A stretch of 10,464 bases of DNA, from assembly GCA_037144095.1 (NCBI GenBank), contig JBAWXL010000166.1, positions 1 through 10,464 on the forward strand, written 5' to 3'. The translations under genes and the position numbers were made by a program. The notes beneath the pieces are model-generated. The model had not been told where the DNA came from and made no database searches. It was given only the letters and a program-made list of their open reading frames with translations. Origin of the DNA: CAIXTV01 sp037144095. GTDB lineage: Bacteria; Bacteroidota; Bacteroidia; Bacteroidales; CAIXTV01. Below are positions 1 through 6,203 of the stretch, piece by piece. Every line of letters begins with the position of its first letter. The stretch's first letter is position 1.

Positions 1-635
1 CCAGTTAATGGTTTTGATACCTGATAGGTCATTTTGACAATATTATTTGTATCAAAATATATGTACCCGTTTTTTTCGTTTGAAACAGGCCATAAATTAC
101 TACTTATGTAATTATCACCTTTATTTAATGAGTCATTAATCATACGAAACCCACGATATTCAGGTGGTAATCCTAATGGTGATACTTCAGGTATAAATCC
201 AATTATAAACTTTCTATTGGTATAATCGTTATCACACGTAACGGTGTTATATTGATATGTGTGTGGATGTGTATAGGTATAGATAGTTGTACCAACACTA
301 AGATTCTCAGTTGTGTTGTAATTTTCAACAATGTGTTTAGACACGCGCCATATTTCATCTTTACTTAACGCAAGTAACATGGGTTGATAATAAGTTTCAA
401 CAACAGTGTTATTTAATGACGTAAAGTCATTTATATCAACAACTGTGGTACCTCCTTTAAAAAGAGTATCTAATATTACATTGTTTACACTAATAACATA
501 AACTTGTTCTAATTGCATATTAAAACCATTGACAAATAATTTGTCAATTTTATATTTGGGTTTTAAAATTTCATCAAGCATGTTATCACACCCAAAAAAC
601 GTTATGAGTACAGAAAAAAATAATACTTTTTTCAT
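1..635 (-). CDS. Putative lipoprotein, 3' end outside the window
   Basis: This reading frame starts at the ATG at 635-633 and stays open for 211 codons to the left edge, so the C-terminus is missing. The N-terminus (MKKVLFFSVLITFFGCDN) has two lysines, a hydrophobic stretch and Cys16 in a lipobox-like FFGC context, so it is probably lipidated and exported. The mature part is rich in Thr, Tyr and Asn, contains no further recognisable motif, and looks like a beta-rich extracytoplasmic domain. Its start overlaps the stop of the preceding gene by four bases (ATGA), which suggests translational coupling. I do not recognise the family. It is the last visible gene of a minus-strand operon, and further genes may follow outside the window. 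Confidence 0.75.
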   Translation of the reverse strand, partial: MKKVLFFSVLITFFGCDNMLDEILKPKYKIDKLFVNGFNMQLEQVYVISVNNVILDTLFKGGTTVVDINDFTSLNNTVVETYYQPMLLALSKDEIWRVSKHIVENYNTTENLSVGTTIYTYTHPHTYQYNTVTCDNDYTNRKFIIGFIPEVSPLGLPPEYRGFRMINDSLNKGDNYISSNLWPVSNEKNGYIYFDTNNIVKMTYQVSKPLT

Positions 636-868
636 TGCTGTTTTATAGAGACTTTAGGTATTGAATCAACGTACTCTATTTTAATATCTGAATTTCCAAA
701 CATAAAATTAAGTTGTTCAATAGGTGTAGATTCTATATATTCCCTTGTTATTTTTCTAAGTAAAAGTTTGCTCTTATATTCTTCATATTTCTTAGAAATT
801 GAACAAGAAGTTAATCCAAAAATCAAGAAAAAAATAAAATAGTATTTAGTCATTAATAGTATTTGCAT
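632..868 (-). CDS. Small putative lipoprotein
   Basis: A 78-codon frame with a hydrophobic N-terminus and a lipobox (FGLTSC, lipidated Cys22). The likelier start is the internal ATG at 853, which gives MTKYYFIFF and a more typical 16-residue signal before the Cys. The mature part is about 55 residues, charged and mostly helical by composition (KKYEEYKSKLLLRKITREY). No known domain was recognised. It lies 9 bp after the upstream gene and overlaps the downstream lipoprotein gene by 4 bp, so it is transcribed as part of the same operon. The two consecutive lipoproteins could be partners at the outer membrane, but this is inference from position only. Confidence 0.65.
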   Translation of the reverse strand: MQILLMTKYYFIFFLIFGLTSCSISKKYEEYKSKLLLRKITREYIESTPIEQLNFMFGNSDIKIEYVDSIPKVSIKQQ

Positions 869-877
869 ATTTAACTG

Positions 878-1261
878 CTAATTAAAAGGTTTTGTACAAG
901 GATTACATTTAAAACCAAGTTCCTGACCCAAACTATACCATTTGCCATTCTTATATATATGAACATAAGCTAGGTCAAGTTCTTCTTTTATCTGTTTCCC
1001 GTTTTGGTTTATACCAATTAGAAATATATGATAAAATTCTTTGTTGCCCGTGAATTCATAATATACTTTTGATACCTTGACAATTTGTTTTGGGTCTTTA
1101 TCACAACACGCACACCAAAGTAATACTTCTGACTGATTTTTTAGAACACTTATAGCTGAATCTGCTTGTGATTTGGTTATGTATGATAACTGATCTGCAA
1201 ATATAAAATGAGTCGAAATTGAAGAAAGGAATACAAGCAATAGTTTCTTATAATGTTTCAT
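878..1261 (-). CDS. Secreted cysteine-rich protein
   Basis: The 127-residue product starts with a clear signal peptide (MKHYKKLLLVFLSS, probable cleavage after FIFA near residue 22). The mature part carries five cysteines: Cys50, Cys52 and Cys53 in LLWCACC, and Cys119 and Cys122 in the C-terminal CNPC. The rest looks like a small alpha/beta fold ending in YKNGKWYSLG. In the periplasm these cysteines could form disulfides or bind a metal. The sequence cannot separate these, and I do not know the family. Only 3 bp separate it from the upstream membrane-protein gene, so the two are certainly co-transcribed and may act together. Confidence 0.7.
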   Translation of the reverse strand: MKHYKKLLLVFLSSISTHFIFADQLSYITKSQADSAISVLKNQSEVLLWCACCDKDPKQIVKVSKVYYEFTGNKEFYHIFLIGINQNGKQIKEELDLAYVHIYKNGKWYSLGQELGFKCNPCTKPFN

Positions 1262-1264
1262 ATT

Positions 1265-2053
1265 TTAATGATTATATTTATATTCCGTTTTACATTTTTC
1301 GGAACAAAATTCTTGAGTATTATAATCGCAAAGGTATCTTTCACCACTTCTGTAAAGATTGCAACATCTTACTAATTCGGCATTAACTTTACTTGGTGAA
1401 AATGCACCAGCAAAAGCAACGGCATACGCTGTAAATATATCCTCAGGTTTTACATAATTCTTTACATTTTGATAAATGCTCGAATAAGTACCTTCAACAT
1501 TAAAAACATTTGGACACCATTTACACCTTCTTTCTTGCTGTCCACAATTTGTTCCAACTTTATTTTCAGGGTCAGGGTTAGGGTCACTTAGAATTCTTTT
1601 TATATCTGTTTTTATGTTATCATCAAGTCCATAATATTCTAAAACTTTACATGTGTCAATATATTCTGAAACATCACTTTTGATTGGAATACTGTTGAAT
1701 TGTTCTTCAGGGCTACTTTGTACTGTTGAAACACTCGAGGATTGCTCTGTACCACTCGTTGAATCAGTAGAAGTATAGTTTTTATTCTTATTTGAATTGT
1801 AAAATAGGAATATTCCACCACCTATAAGTGCTATCCAAATAACAGTTCTTAAGAATCCCCAAAAACTCCCCGAAGTATTGTTTGATGGTTCTTTGATTTG
1901 AACTTTATCTTCTTTACTAAGGTCAACTTTTTCTTTGTCATTTGGATATTTCTTCAACCACAGTTCAACTAATTTTTCATCCGATAAATCATCATAATCA
2001 TTTGGGTAAAGTTTCCTGATTTCCTGTGCAAACTCTTTAACTGTATATTTCAT
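1265..2053 (-). CDS. Single-pass membrane protein with Cys-rich C-terminal domain
   Basis: A 262-residue protein in three parts. Residues 1-45 (YTVKEFAQEIRKLYPN followed by DYDDLSDEKLVELWLKKYPN) form a helical N-terminal module that I remember from other uncharacterised Bacteroidota membrane proteins. Residues 67-85 are one hydrophobic segment (VIWIALIGGGIFLFY). Residues 90-130 are a Ser/Thr-rich linker. The C-terminal part has Cys135, Cys170, Cys177, Cys180, Cys230, Cys231, Cys242, Cys250 and Cys254, including CKWC and a final EFCSEKCKTEY that resembles the end of TRASH/MYM-type zinc sites. With the basic side inside, the Cys-rich part would face the periplasm. It sits 16 bp after the DUF805 gene and 3 bp before the secreted Cys-rich gene. 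Function unknown. Confidence 0.75.
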   Translation of the reverse strand: MKYTVKEFAQEIRKLYPNDYDDLSDEKLVELWLKKYPNDKEKVDLSKEDKVQIKEPSNNTSGSFWGFLRTVIWIALIGGGIFLFYNSNKNKNYTSTDSTSGTEQSSSVSTVQSSPEEQFNSIPIKSDVSEYIDTCKVLEYYGLDDNIKTDIKRILSDPNPDPENKVGTNCGQQERRCKWCPNVFNVEGTYSSIYQNVKNYVKPEDIFTAYAVAFAGAFSPSKVNAELVRCCNLYRSGERYLCDYNTQEFCSEKCKTEYKYNH

Positions 2054-2069
2054 AAATCAAAATTTATAA

Positions 2070-2441
2070 TTATCGAAGTCCTCCACCATCTTTAGGATTA
2101 ATTGGTGAGCTATTTGATGATATATTTTTAGGATTCAAACCATATTTATTTGAGCCTGATTGACCATCAATGAAAATAATAATGAAGGTATAAAAAGGTA
2201 TTAGTTGCCACCAACCACTTTTGCCTAAATCGTGACAACGTTTAGTTCCCTGTGATAAAATAAAAAGAGTAATTGGTATTGAAGCAATACCAGCTAAGAA
2301 CATACTAAAAAAATTCATCTTTGAAGTTGCTAATTCCATTAATCCATAAACTATAGAATAACCTATAGAATTAATCATTATAGAAATTCCCCATTCAAGT
2401 CGCCGAATTCTTCCTTTAAATGAAAACAAATTATCAAACAT
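2070..2441 (-). CDS. DUF805 family inner-membrane protein
   Basis: The 123-residue product shows the DUF805 layout. It begins with FSFKGRIRRLEW, then has two or three hydrophobic segments (about residues 19-36, 44-63 and 80-92). Between the second and third lies the signature TKRCHDLGKSGWWQLIP, and after the last comes GSNKYGLNP. Members are small integral membrane proteins of unknown role, so no biochemical activity can be assigned. A polar tail of about 20 residues (NSSPINPKDGGG) follows. The gene is 17 bp from the upstream zinc-ribbon gene and 16 bp from the downstream membrane-protein gene, in the middle of the operon. In this context it may be the membrane partner of the neighbouring zinc-ribbon proteins, which is inference. 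Confidence 0.85.
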   Translation of the reverse strand: MFDNLFSFKGRIRRLEWGISIMINSIGYSIVYGLMELATSKMNFFSMFLAGIASIPITLFILSQGTKRCHDLGKSGWWQLIPFYTFIIIFIDGQSGSNKYGLNPKNISSNSSPINPKDGGGLR

Positions 2442-2458
2442 AGTATTAAATTTTAAAT

Positions 2459-3085
2459 TTATTGTACCGTAAAAGTGTCAGTCATATTTGGATCAACTGT
2501 AGCATTGATATTATCAGAATTGTTGTCATATTGTGAACTATTATTTTGATTATTATACAGTTCCTGATTTAAGTTATTATCATTCTGATCAATAGAAGGA
2601 GAACTAATAGAAGTTATAAAAGACATACTAATAGATATAATATATATTCCTACCATTATCCAAAATGTTTTGCTGAATTTTTTAGTTTCAGAATTTATAT
2701 TTTTATTGACCACTAAAATCTGTTCAGAATTTCTATCATCAATGTTAATTGTATTGTTTCGTACGACAGTCTCTTTATTTTTATTCTCAAACTCAATGAT
2801 TTTTTTTACATTAACTTGCCCTATTCCGTCACAAAGTTGACAATTCCCTGTATTTAATGAGATTGACAATCTATTAATATCCTCTATGATAATCTCACCC
2901 TTTCCCATACAATATGGGCAAAGGACAACACCTCTTTCATTAGGTCGGTTTTCTTTTAAAAAGTTATCAAATGACCATTTAGGTTCAGTTTTTTTACTAT
3001 CTTTCTTTGATACTTGCTGTCCACAATTAGTACAAAATTTTGCGGAATCTAATAATTGATTTCCACAATTGTCACAGTATGCCAT
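2459..3085 (-). CDS. Zinc-ribbon membrane protein, shorter paralog
   Basis: This 208-residue protein has a typical N-terminal zinc ribbon (YCDNCGNQLLDSAKFCTNCG; Cys4, Cys7, Cys18, Cys21). A second zinc module follows with two CxxCxGxG motifs like those of DnaJ, CPYCMGKG (Cys56, Cys59) and CQLCDGIG (Cys82, Cys85). A polar linker leads to one hydrophobic helix (about 141-162) and an Asn/Gln-rich tail. The zinc modules should face the cytoplasm and the tail the periplasm. The first about 95 residues are clearly paralogous to the next gene upstream (shared blocks: CGNQL, AKFC, PKWS, FL, GKG, CDGIG, VN, KKI), which indicates a tandem duplication followed by divergence of the C-terminal halves. It has no J domain, so it is not a DnaJ homologue. 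Ligand unknown. Confidence 0.85.
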   Translation of the reverse strand: MAYCDNCGNQLLDSAKFCTNCGQQVSKKDSKKTEPKWSFDNFLKENRPNERGVVLCPYCMGKGEIIIEDINRLSISLNTGNCQLCDGIGQVNVKKIIEFENKNKETVVRNNTINIDDRNSEQILVVNKNINSETKKFSKTFWIMVGIYIISISMSFITSISSPSIDQNDNNLNQELYNNQNNSSQYDNNSDNINATVDPNMTDTFTVQ

Positions 3086-3109
3086 AATTTTATTTTGGTA
3101 AGTTAGTAA

Positions 3110-4273
3110 TTAGATGTAACATTTTTCTAACACAGTTTTGTTATCCTTTAAACTTAATCTTCCCTTGTCGTCTTTTACTATTTCACAACATTTGATAGTT
3201 AAAATTAAGTCTCCGCAGTTACTACATTTGTGTAATTCATTCTTTATTATTGTCTTATCATCACTATTTAAAATAGCATCCTTGTGTGTTAAACGAACAA
3301 TGTTTTCAAAATGATCAACAGACAATTTATTAATATAATCATCAATAGAAATATCAATAAGAGTATAGAAAGTCTCATCTTTAAATTCAATATTACATCT
3401 TTCACAAAAGATATAATCAAAAAGACCCGAAAACAATGCAACAACTAAGAATAATACTAACTTTAGGATTCCCCCAAAGGAAAACCAATCTGAAGATATT
3501 AATGAGAATTCATGACTTGAAATCCAACATATAATTGAAATAAGTAAAAATACCAATACACAAACTTTCGTATTCCTCACTTTACCTATTGTTCTGATTG
3601 CAAAAAAACTTAATGCTAATCCTATTGATATTATTATATATGGAAGAATCCACAAAAGTTCAACTATTAAGGCATATATTTTTGGTACTCTTGTTGCTGA
3701 GCCAAAAAAGTCTATTTGGATTATTAAATTAAAAAAATATTCACCATAATACGCTAAAATTATTGCAGCTAAAGTTGAAATTGAAACACATATGATAAAT
3801 GGAAACGGATTCAACCGTCCAGACTCAACATATTTTTTGTATTTATTATCATCCAATATATCTATATTATTATTTTCTATTGTTGTTAAAGCATCTTCTT
3901 TTTCAACTTGTATTTGATGATTGTCAAATTGATCGTTTTTTATGGTTGATTCTTCATTTAAATAAATTGATGTTGTGTCAATTTTTTTAATATTAACTAA
4001 TCCAATTCCATCACAATATTGACAATCACCTAATAATAACCCATCCATGCCCAATCGGGATATATCTTTCTTTTCAACATGACCCTTCCCTAAACATCTT
4101 GGACATTTTATTACTCCTTTGTCATTTGGTGGATTATCAATTAAGAATTTTTCTAATGACCATTTTGGTTTTGATTTCTTCTCTTGAATTAAAATCTGTT
4201 GTCCACATTTAGAACAAAATTTGGCAGTCTCAGCCAATTGATTTCCGCAATTTTTACAATAGGGCATATTCAA
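3110..4273 (-). CDS. Multi-pass zinc-ribbon membrane protein, longer paralog, first gene of the operon
   Basis: A 387-residue protein. The N-terminus repeats the layout of its neighbour: zinc ribbon (Cys6, Cys9, Cys20, Cys23), then CPRCLGKG (Cys57, Cys60) and CQYCDGIG (Cys84, Cys87). Unlike its paralog it continues with four or five hydrophobic segments (about 157-176, 200-226, 236-253 and 267-289). It ends in a third Cys4 site made of CERC (290-293) and CSNC (350-353), with the chain between them long enough for a small domain. The ATG at 4267 (MPYCKNCG) is an equally good start and matches the paralog better. It is the first gene downstream of a TATCTTTG -7 element and is divergent from an XRE regulator. 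No enzymatic motif was seen. It may sense or bind a metal, redox state or peptide at the membrane. Confidence 0.85.
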   Translation of the reverse strand: MNMPYCKNCGNQLAETAKFCSKCGQQILIQEKKSKPKWSLEKFLIDNPPNDKGVIKCPRCLGKGHVEKKDISRLGMDGLLLGDCQYCDGIGLVNIKKIDTTSIYLNEESTIKNDQFDNHQIQVEKEDALTTIENNNIDILDDNKYKKYVESGRLNPFPFIICVSISTLAAIILAYYGEYFFNLIIQIDFFGSATRVPKIYALIVELLWILPYIIISIGLALSFFAIRTIGKVRNTKVCVLVFLLISIICWISSHEFSLISSDWFSFGGILKLVLFLVVALFSGLFDYIFCERCNIEFKDETFYTLIDISIDDYINKLSVDHFENIVRLTHKDAILNSDDKTIIKNELHKCSNCGDLILTIKCCEIVKDDKGRLSLKDNKTVLEKCYI

Positions 4274-4323
4274 ATATATTATGTGATTTAATAAAAAACT
4301 TGACGTATATATTAACCTCTTTG

Positions 4324-4331
4324 CAAAGATA
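4324..4331 (-). promoter_or_regulatory. -7 element of the envelope operon promoter
   Basis: Read on the minus strand, 4331 to 4324 is TATCTTTG, a full match to the Bacteroidota -7 consensus TAnnTTTG. It lies about 50 bp upstream of the first operon gene (start at 4273 or 4267). No convincing TTG/TTTG -33 element is found at the usual distance, so the promoter may be weak or need an activator. Confidence 0.55.
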
Positions 4332-4337
4332 TTAAAT

Positions 4338-4345
4338 TTTCTTTG
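4338..4345 (+). promoter_or_regulatory. Candidate -7 element for the first XRE gene
   Basis: TTTCTTTG matches TAnnTTTG at all fixed positions except the second. It ends 26 bp before the ATG at 4372, and the right operator arm (4349-4361) begins 3 bp after it. A TTTG at 4320-4323 could serve as the upstream element, but the 14-bp spacer is short. Confidence 0.35.
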
Positions 4346-4371
4346 TTCATATATACGTCAATAAAAAAAAT

Positions 4372-4593
4372 ATGTTGAACGAAAAGGAAATTATAATTTT
4401 AGTTGGAAAAAATATCCGTAAAATCCGCAAAGAAAAAGGGATAACACAGGAACAACTAGCTTATGATTGTAACTTTGAGAAATCAACTATAAGTAGGATT
4501 GAAGCAGGTCGGGCAAACCTAACGTTAAAAACAATGATAAAATTAAGTCAATCGCTGGGGGTTGAATTGAAAGATTTGGTGGATATTAATTAA
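4372..4593 (+). CDS. XRE-family helix-turn-helix regulator
   Basis: A 73-residue protein made of a single Cro/CI-type five-helix domain: IRKIRKEKGITQEQLAYDCN is helices 1-2, and STISRIEAGRANLTLKT is the recognition helix and the turn after it. There is no extra sensor or dimerisation domain. The size and the ending (LGVELKDLVDIN) resemble controller-type regulators of restriction-modification systems and small phage repressors. It diverges from the envelope operon across a 98-bp region with a perfect 13-bp inverted repeat, which makes autoregulation and control of that operon likely. A terminator directly follows the stop codon, so it is probably transcribed alone. It is clearly paralogous to the next gene (shared SRIEAGR-NLT core). 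Confidence 0.9.
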   Translation: MLNEKEIIILVGKNIRKIRKEKGITQEQLAYDCNFEKSTISRIEAGRANLTLKTMIKLSQSLGVELKDLVDIN

Positions 4594-4622
4594 AGGACTA
4601 ACTGAAAAGAAAGTCCTTTTTT
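4592..4622 (+). terminator. Rho-independent terminator of the first XRE gene
   Basis: AAAGGACT (4592-4599) pairs with AGTCCTTT (4612-4619) across a 12-nt loop and is followed by further T residues to 4622. The stem begins inside the TAA stop codon. Confidence 0.7.
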
Positions 4623-4707
4623 GTTGATTGTCAGTAATGGGAGAAACTTGAAGTTTGTTCTATTGCCATATATGATAACTTAATAATTAGATAAAATTTG
4701 GATATTT

Positions 4708-4725
4708 GTTGTCATAATTGATAAC
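4708..4725. promoter_or_regulatory. Palindromic operator candidate before the second XRE gene
   Basis: GTTGTCATAATTGATAAC is a 7+4+7 inverted repeat with one mismatch, ending 10 bp before the ATG at 4736. The half-site TGATAAC occurs again at 4673-4679. The position would allow the regulator to block its own transcription or ribosome access. The site is unrelated to the 13-bp repeat at 4300-4361, which suggests that the two XRE proteins have different specificities. Confidence 0.4.
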
Positions 4726-4735
4726 ACGCTTAAGT

Positions 4736-4978
4736 ATGGAAGATGAAAGATTATATTCAATGGTGGGAACTCGAATAAAAACAATTCGGGAACAAAAAGG
4801 ACTATCACAACAGGATTTATCATTGATTTGTAATATTGAAAAAACAAATCTTAGTAGAATTGAAGCTGGACGTACAAATCTTACTATTAAAAATTTGTAT
4901 AAAATATCCAAGGCGTTGAAAATTAGAATGAAAGAAATAATAGATGTTGACGAAGAAGACGAAAAAGACTTTTATTAA
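4736..4978 (+). CDS. XRE-family helix-turn-helix regulator (second paralog)
   Basis: An 80-residue Cro/CI-type protein from the ATG at 4736 (MEDERLYSMVGTRIKTIREQ). A TTG six codons upstream (4718) would extend it, but it lies inside a palindrome and the shorter form aligns end to end with the first XRE protein. The DNA-binding core is QQDLSLICNIEKTNLSRIEA followed by GRTNLTIKNLYKISKAL, and the tail is acidic (DVDEEDEKD). The gap to the next gene is 30 bp with no terminator, so the two are probably one transcript. A small regulator paired with a partner protein in this way resembles regulator/effector or antitoxin/toxin-type pairs, which is inference from layout. Confidence 0.88.
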   Translation: MEDERLYSMVGTRIKTIREQKGLSQQDLSLICNIEKTNLSRIEAGRTNLTIKNLYKISKALKIRMKEIIDVDEEDEKDFY

Positions 4979-5008
4979 CTACTAAAAATTTATTTCTAAA
5001 TTTCTAAT

Positions 5009-6067
5009 ATGAAAGTATTCGTAGCATCCACCCTCGAAATTCAATACTCTGAAGTAGAAAAAGTTACTAAACTATTAAACAAGATTCCTGGGGAATTGTC
5101 ATTTATTCCATTGATGTCTTTAGCTCCTGAGGTATTCAAACACTACGATAAAAAGTTTCAAAACCCAGTTGAAGTTGAGTCTTTATCATTTCAAGAGTTT
5201 TTCAATCTTATAGATTTTCACAGGGATATGAATGCTAGTTCAAACATAAGCCCTGATGATTTTTTTGTGATTATAACCTCAATTAAAAATGAAAAGAAAT
5301 GGTTTAGTTCATTTAAAAAGAAAGATATTTTTATCAATGCGTTGGATTGGGAGAAATATACTAATAACCAGCCACAATTTGGAATTGCTCACCAAATAAT
5401 TGAAAACATATTTTCCTCGCTCCTTGATATTGATGTATTTAATGTCAAAGATGATTCAAATATCCACGAAGAACCGATTGGATGTATTAACGATTTGTGT
5501 ACCAACAAACGCAGAATCATTTTAAAAATCAGGACTGCATATATTTGTGATACGTGTTTAGATAGTTTCCTTGAAAAACACAATGATAAAAAAGTAATAC
5601 TTCATATTCATAATATTATAACAAACCTTCGCGATAATTTTATTAACTATGACAAAATCAAGAGTGATATAAATCCATATAAGGTTATTGTTAGTAAAAC
5701 AGGGGAAATTTCATTTGGGGACAAAATACTAAAATTAAATGCTCTTCATAAAGCGTTATATTTATATTATTTAAAACATACAGAAGGCTTTGAAAATAAC
5801 ATTTTCACTAAAGAAGAAACTCGAAAAGAAATGTATAACTACTATTTCATTTTCAAAAATACGGCAGATAAGAAGGGAATAGATTATATTTGTGATAGTC
5901 ATGCATCAGGTAGTCCATATTTTATTACTGTAAAATCAAAAATAAATACTGCATTAACAAATTTTTTGGGAAGTGAAATGGCTGACTACTTTTTAATTAA
6001 GAAATATGGTGAGATAAATAAAATAGACGAAAGATTAGACAAAAACCTTATTGTTATTGAGTTTTGA
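5009..6067 (+). CDS. Uncharacterised Cys4 protein with a possible degenerate metzincin-like domain
   Basis: A 352-residue soluble protein with no signal peptide. Residues 1-140 look alpha/beta (MKVFVAST, then DDFFVIITS and DIFINALDW). Next comes GIAHQIIENIFSSL (residues 125-138), then GCINDLC (Cys159, Cys164) and AYICDTC (Cys180, Cys183). The order 'helix with His, then Cys pair, then FC/IC-x2-C' recalls archaemetzincin-type peptidases. The catalytic HExxH is not present (AHQIIEN in its place), so any such domain would be inactive. Residues about 240-352 (LKLNALHKALYLYYLKHTEG to the C-terminus) form a separate module that I remember, unverified, from other Bacteroidota hypothetical proteins. 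It follows the second XRE gene by 30 bp and ends at a terminator. Function unknown; a DNA- or protein-binding partner of the regulator is one possibility. Confidence 0.8.
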   Translation: MKVFVASTLEIQYSEVEKVTKLLNKIPGELSFIPLMSLAPEVFKHYDKKFQNPVEVESLSFQEFFNLIDFHRDMNASSNISPDDFFVIITSIKNEKKWFSSFKKKDIFINALDWEKYTNNQPQFGIAHQIIENIFSSLLDIDVFNVKDDSNIHEEPIGCINDLCTNKRRIILKIRTAYICDTCLDSFLEKHNDKKVILHIHNIITNLRDNFINYDKIKSDINPYKVIVSKTGEISFGDKILKLNALHKALYLYYLKHTEGFENNIFTKEETRKEMYNYYFIFKNTADKKGIDYICDSHASGSPYFITVKSKINTALTNFLGSEMADYFLIKKYGEINKIDERLDKNLIVIEF

Positions 6068-6099
6068 TAGAATAAAGTAATATTACTTTTGATAAATAG

Positions 6100-6129
6100 A
6101 CCTTACCCTTAATTGAGTAAGGTTTTTTT
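6100..6129 (+). terminator. Rho-independent terminator after the Cys4 gene
   Basis: ACCTTAC (6100-6106) pairs with GTAAGGT (6117-6123) across a 10-nt loop, followed by a run of seven T residues. It closes the second regulator/Cys4 transcript and insulates the methyltransferase gene. Confidence 0.8.
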
Positions 6130-6155
6130 ATTTTAACATAATTGTCGTTTTGTCG

Positions 6156-6163
6156 TAGGTTTG
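6156..6163 (+). promoter_or_regulatory. -7 element for the methyltransferase gene
   Basis: TAGGTTTG fully matches the Bacteroidota -7 consensus and is followed by CA, about 40 bp before the ATG at 6204. Immediately upstream the hexamer TGTCGT occurs twice (6143-6148 and 6151-6156), which could bind a regulator. No clear -33 element is seen. The leader just before the ATG is A-rich, with no Shine-Dalgarno sequence. Confidence 0.5.
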
Positions 6164-6203
6164 CATTGTCAATGGTGACACACAAATTAAAATCAAAAAA
6201 AAC

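Larger units (their letters stand above)
4300..4361. promoter_or_regulatory. Perfect 13-bp inverted repeat, probable operator of the divergent promoters
   Basis: TTGACGTATATAT at 4300-4312 is repeated as its exact reverse complement at 4349-4361, separated by 36 bp. Between the arms lie the two outward-facing -7 elements. Each arm falls at or just downstream of the transcription start expected for the promoter facing it. This geometry fits repression of both the envelope operon and the regulator gene by a protein bound at both arms. The XRE protein starting at 4372 is the obvious candidate, although the sequence does not prove it. Confidence 0.6.

Noticed and set aside
3799..3990. 63-codon plus-strand frame within the first envelope gene
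   Set aside because: It is antisense to a conserved zinc-ribbon membrane protein. Its Tyr/Leu-rich content reflects the AT-rich opposite strand.
4687..4911. 74-codon minus-strand frame across the second XRE gene
   Set aside because: It is fully antisense to a clear helix-turn-helix gene and has no domain or start context of its own.
4372..6067. A classical toxin-antitoxin or restriction-modification cassette formed by the XRE genes and the Cys4 protein
   Set aside because: No nuclease, kinase, RelE-, HipA- or Fic-type motif is present in the Cys4 protein, and the methyltransferase is separated by its own terminator and promoter.
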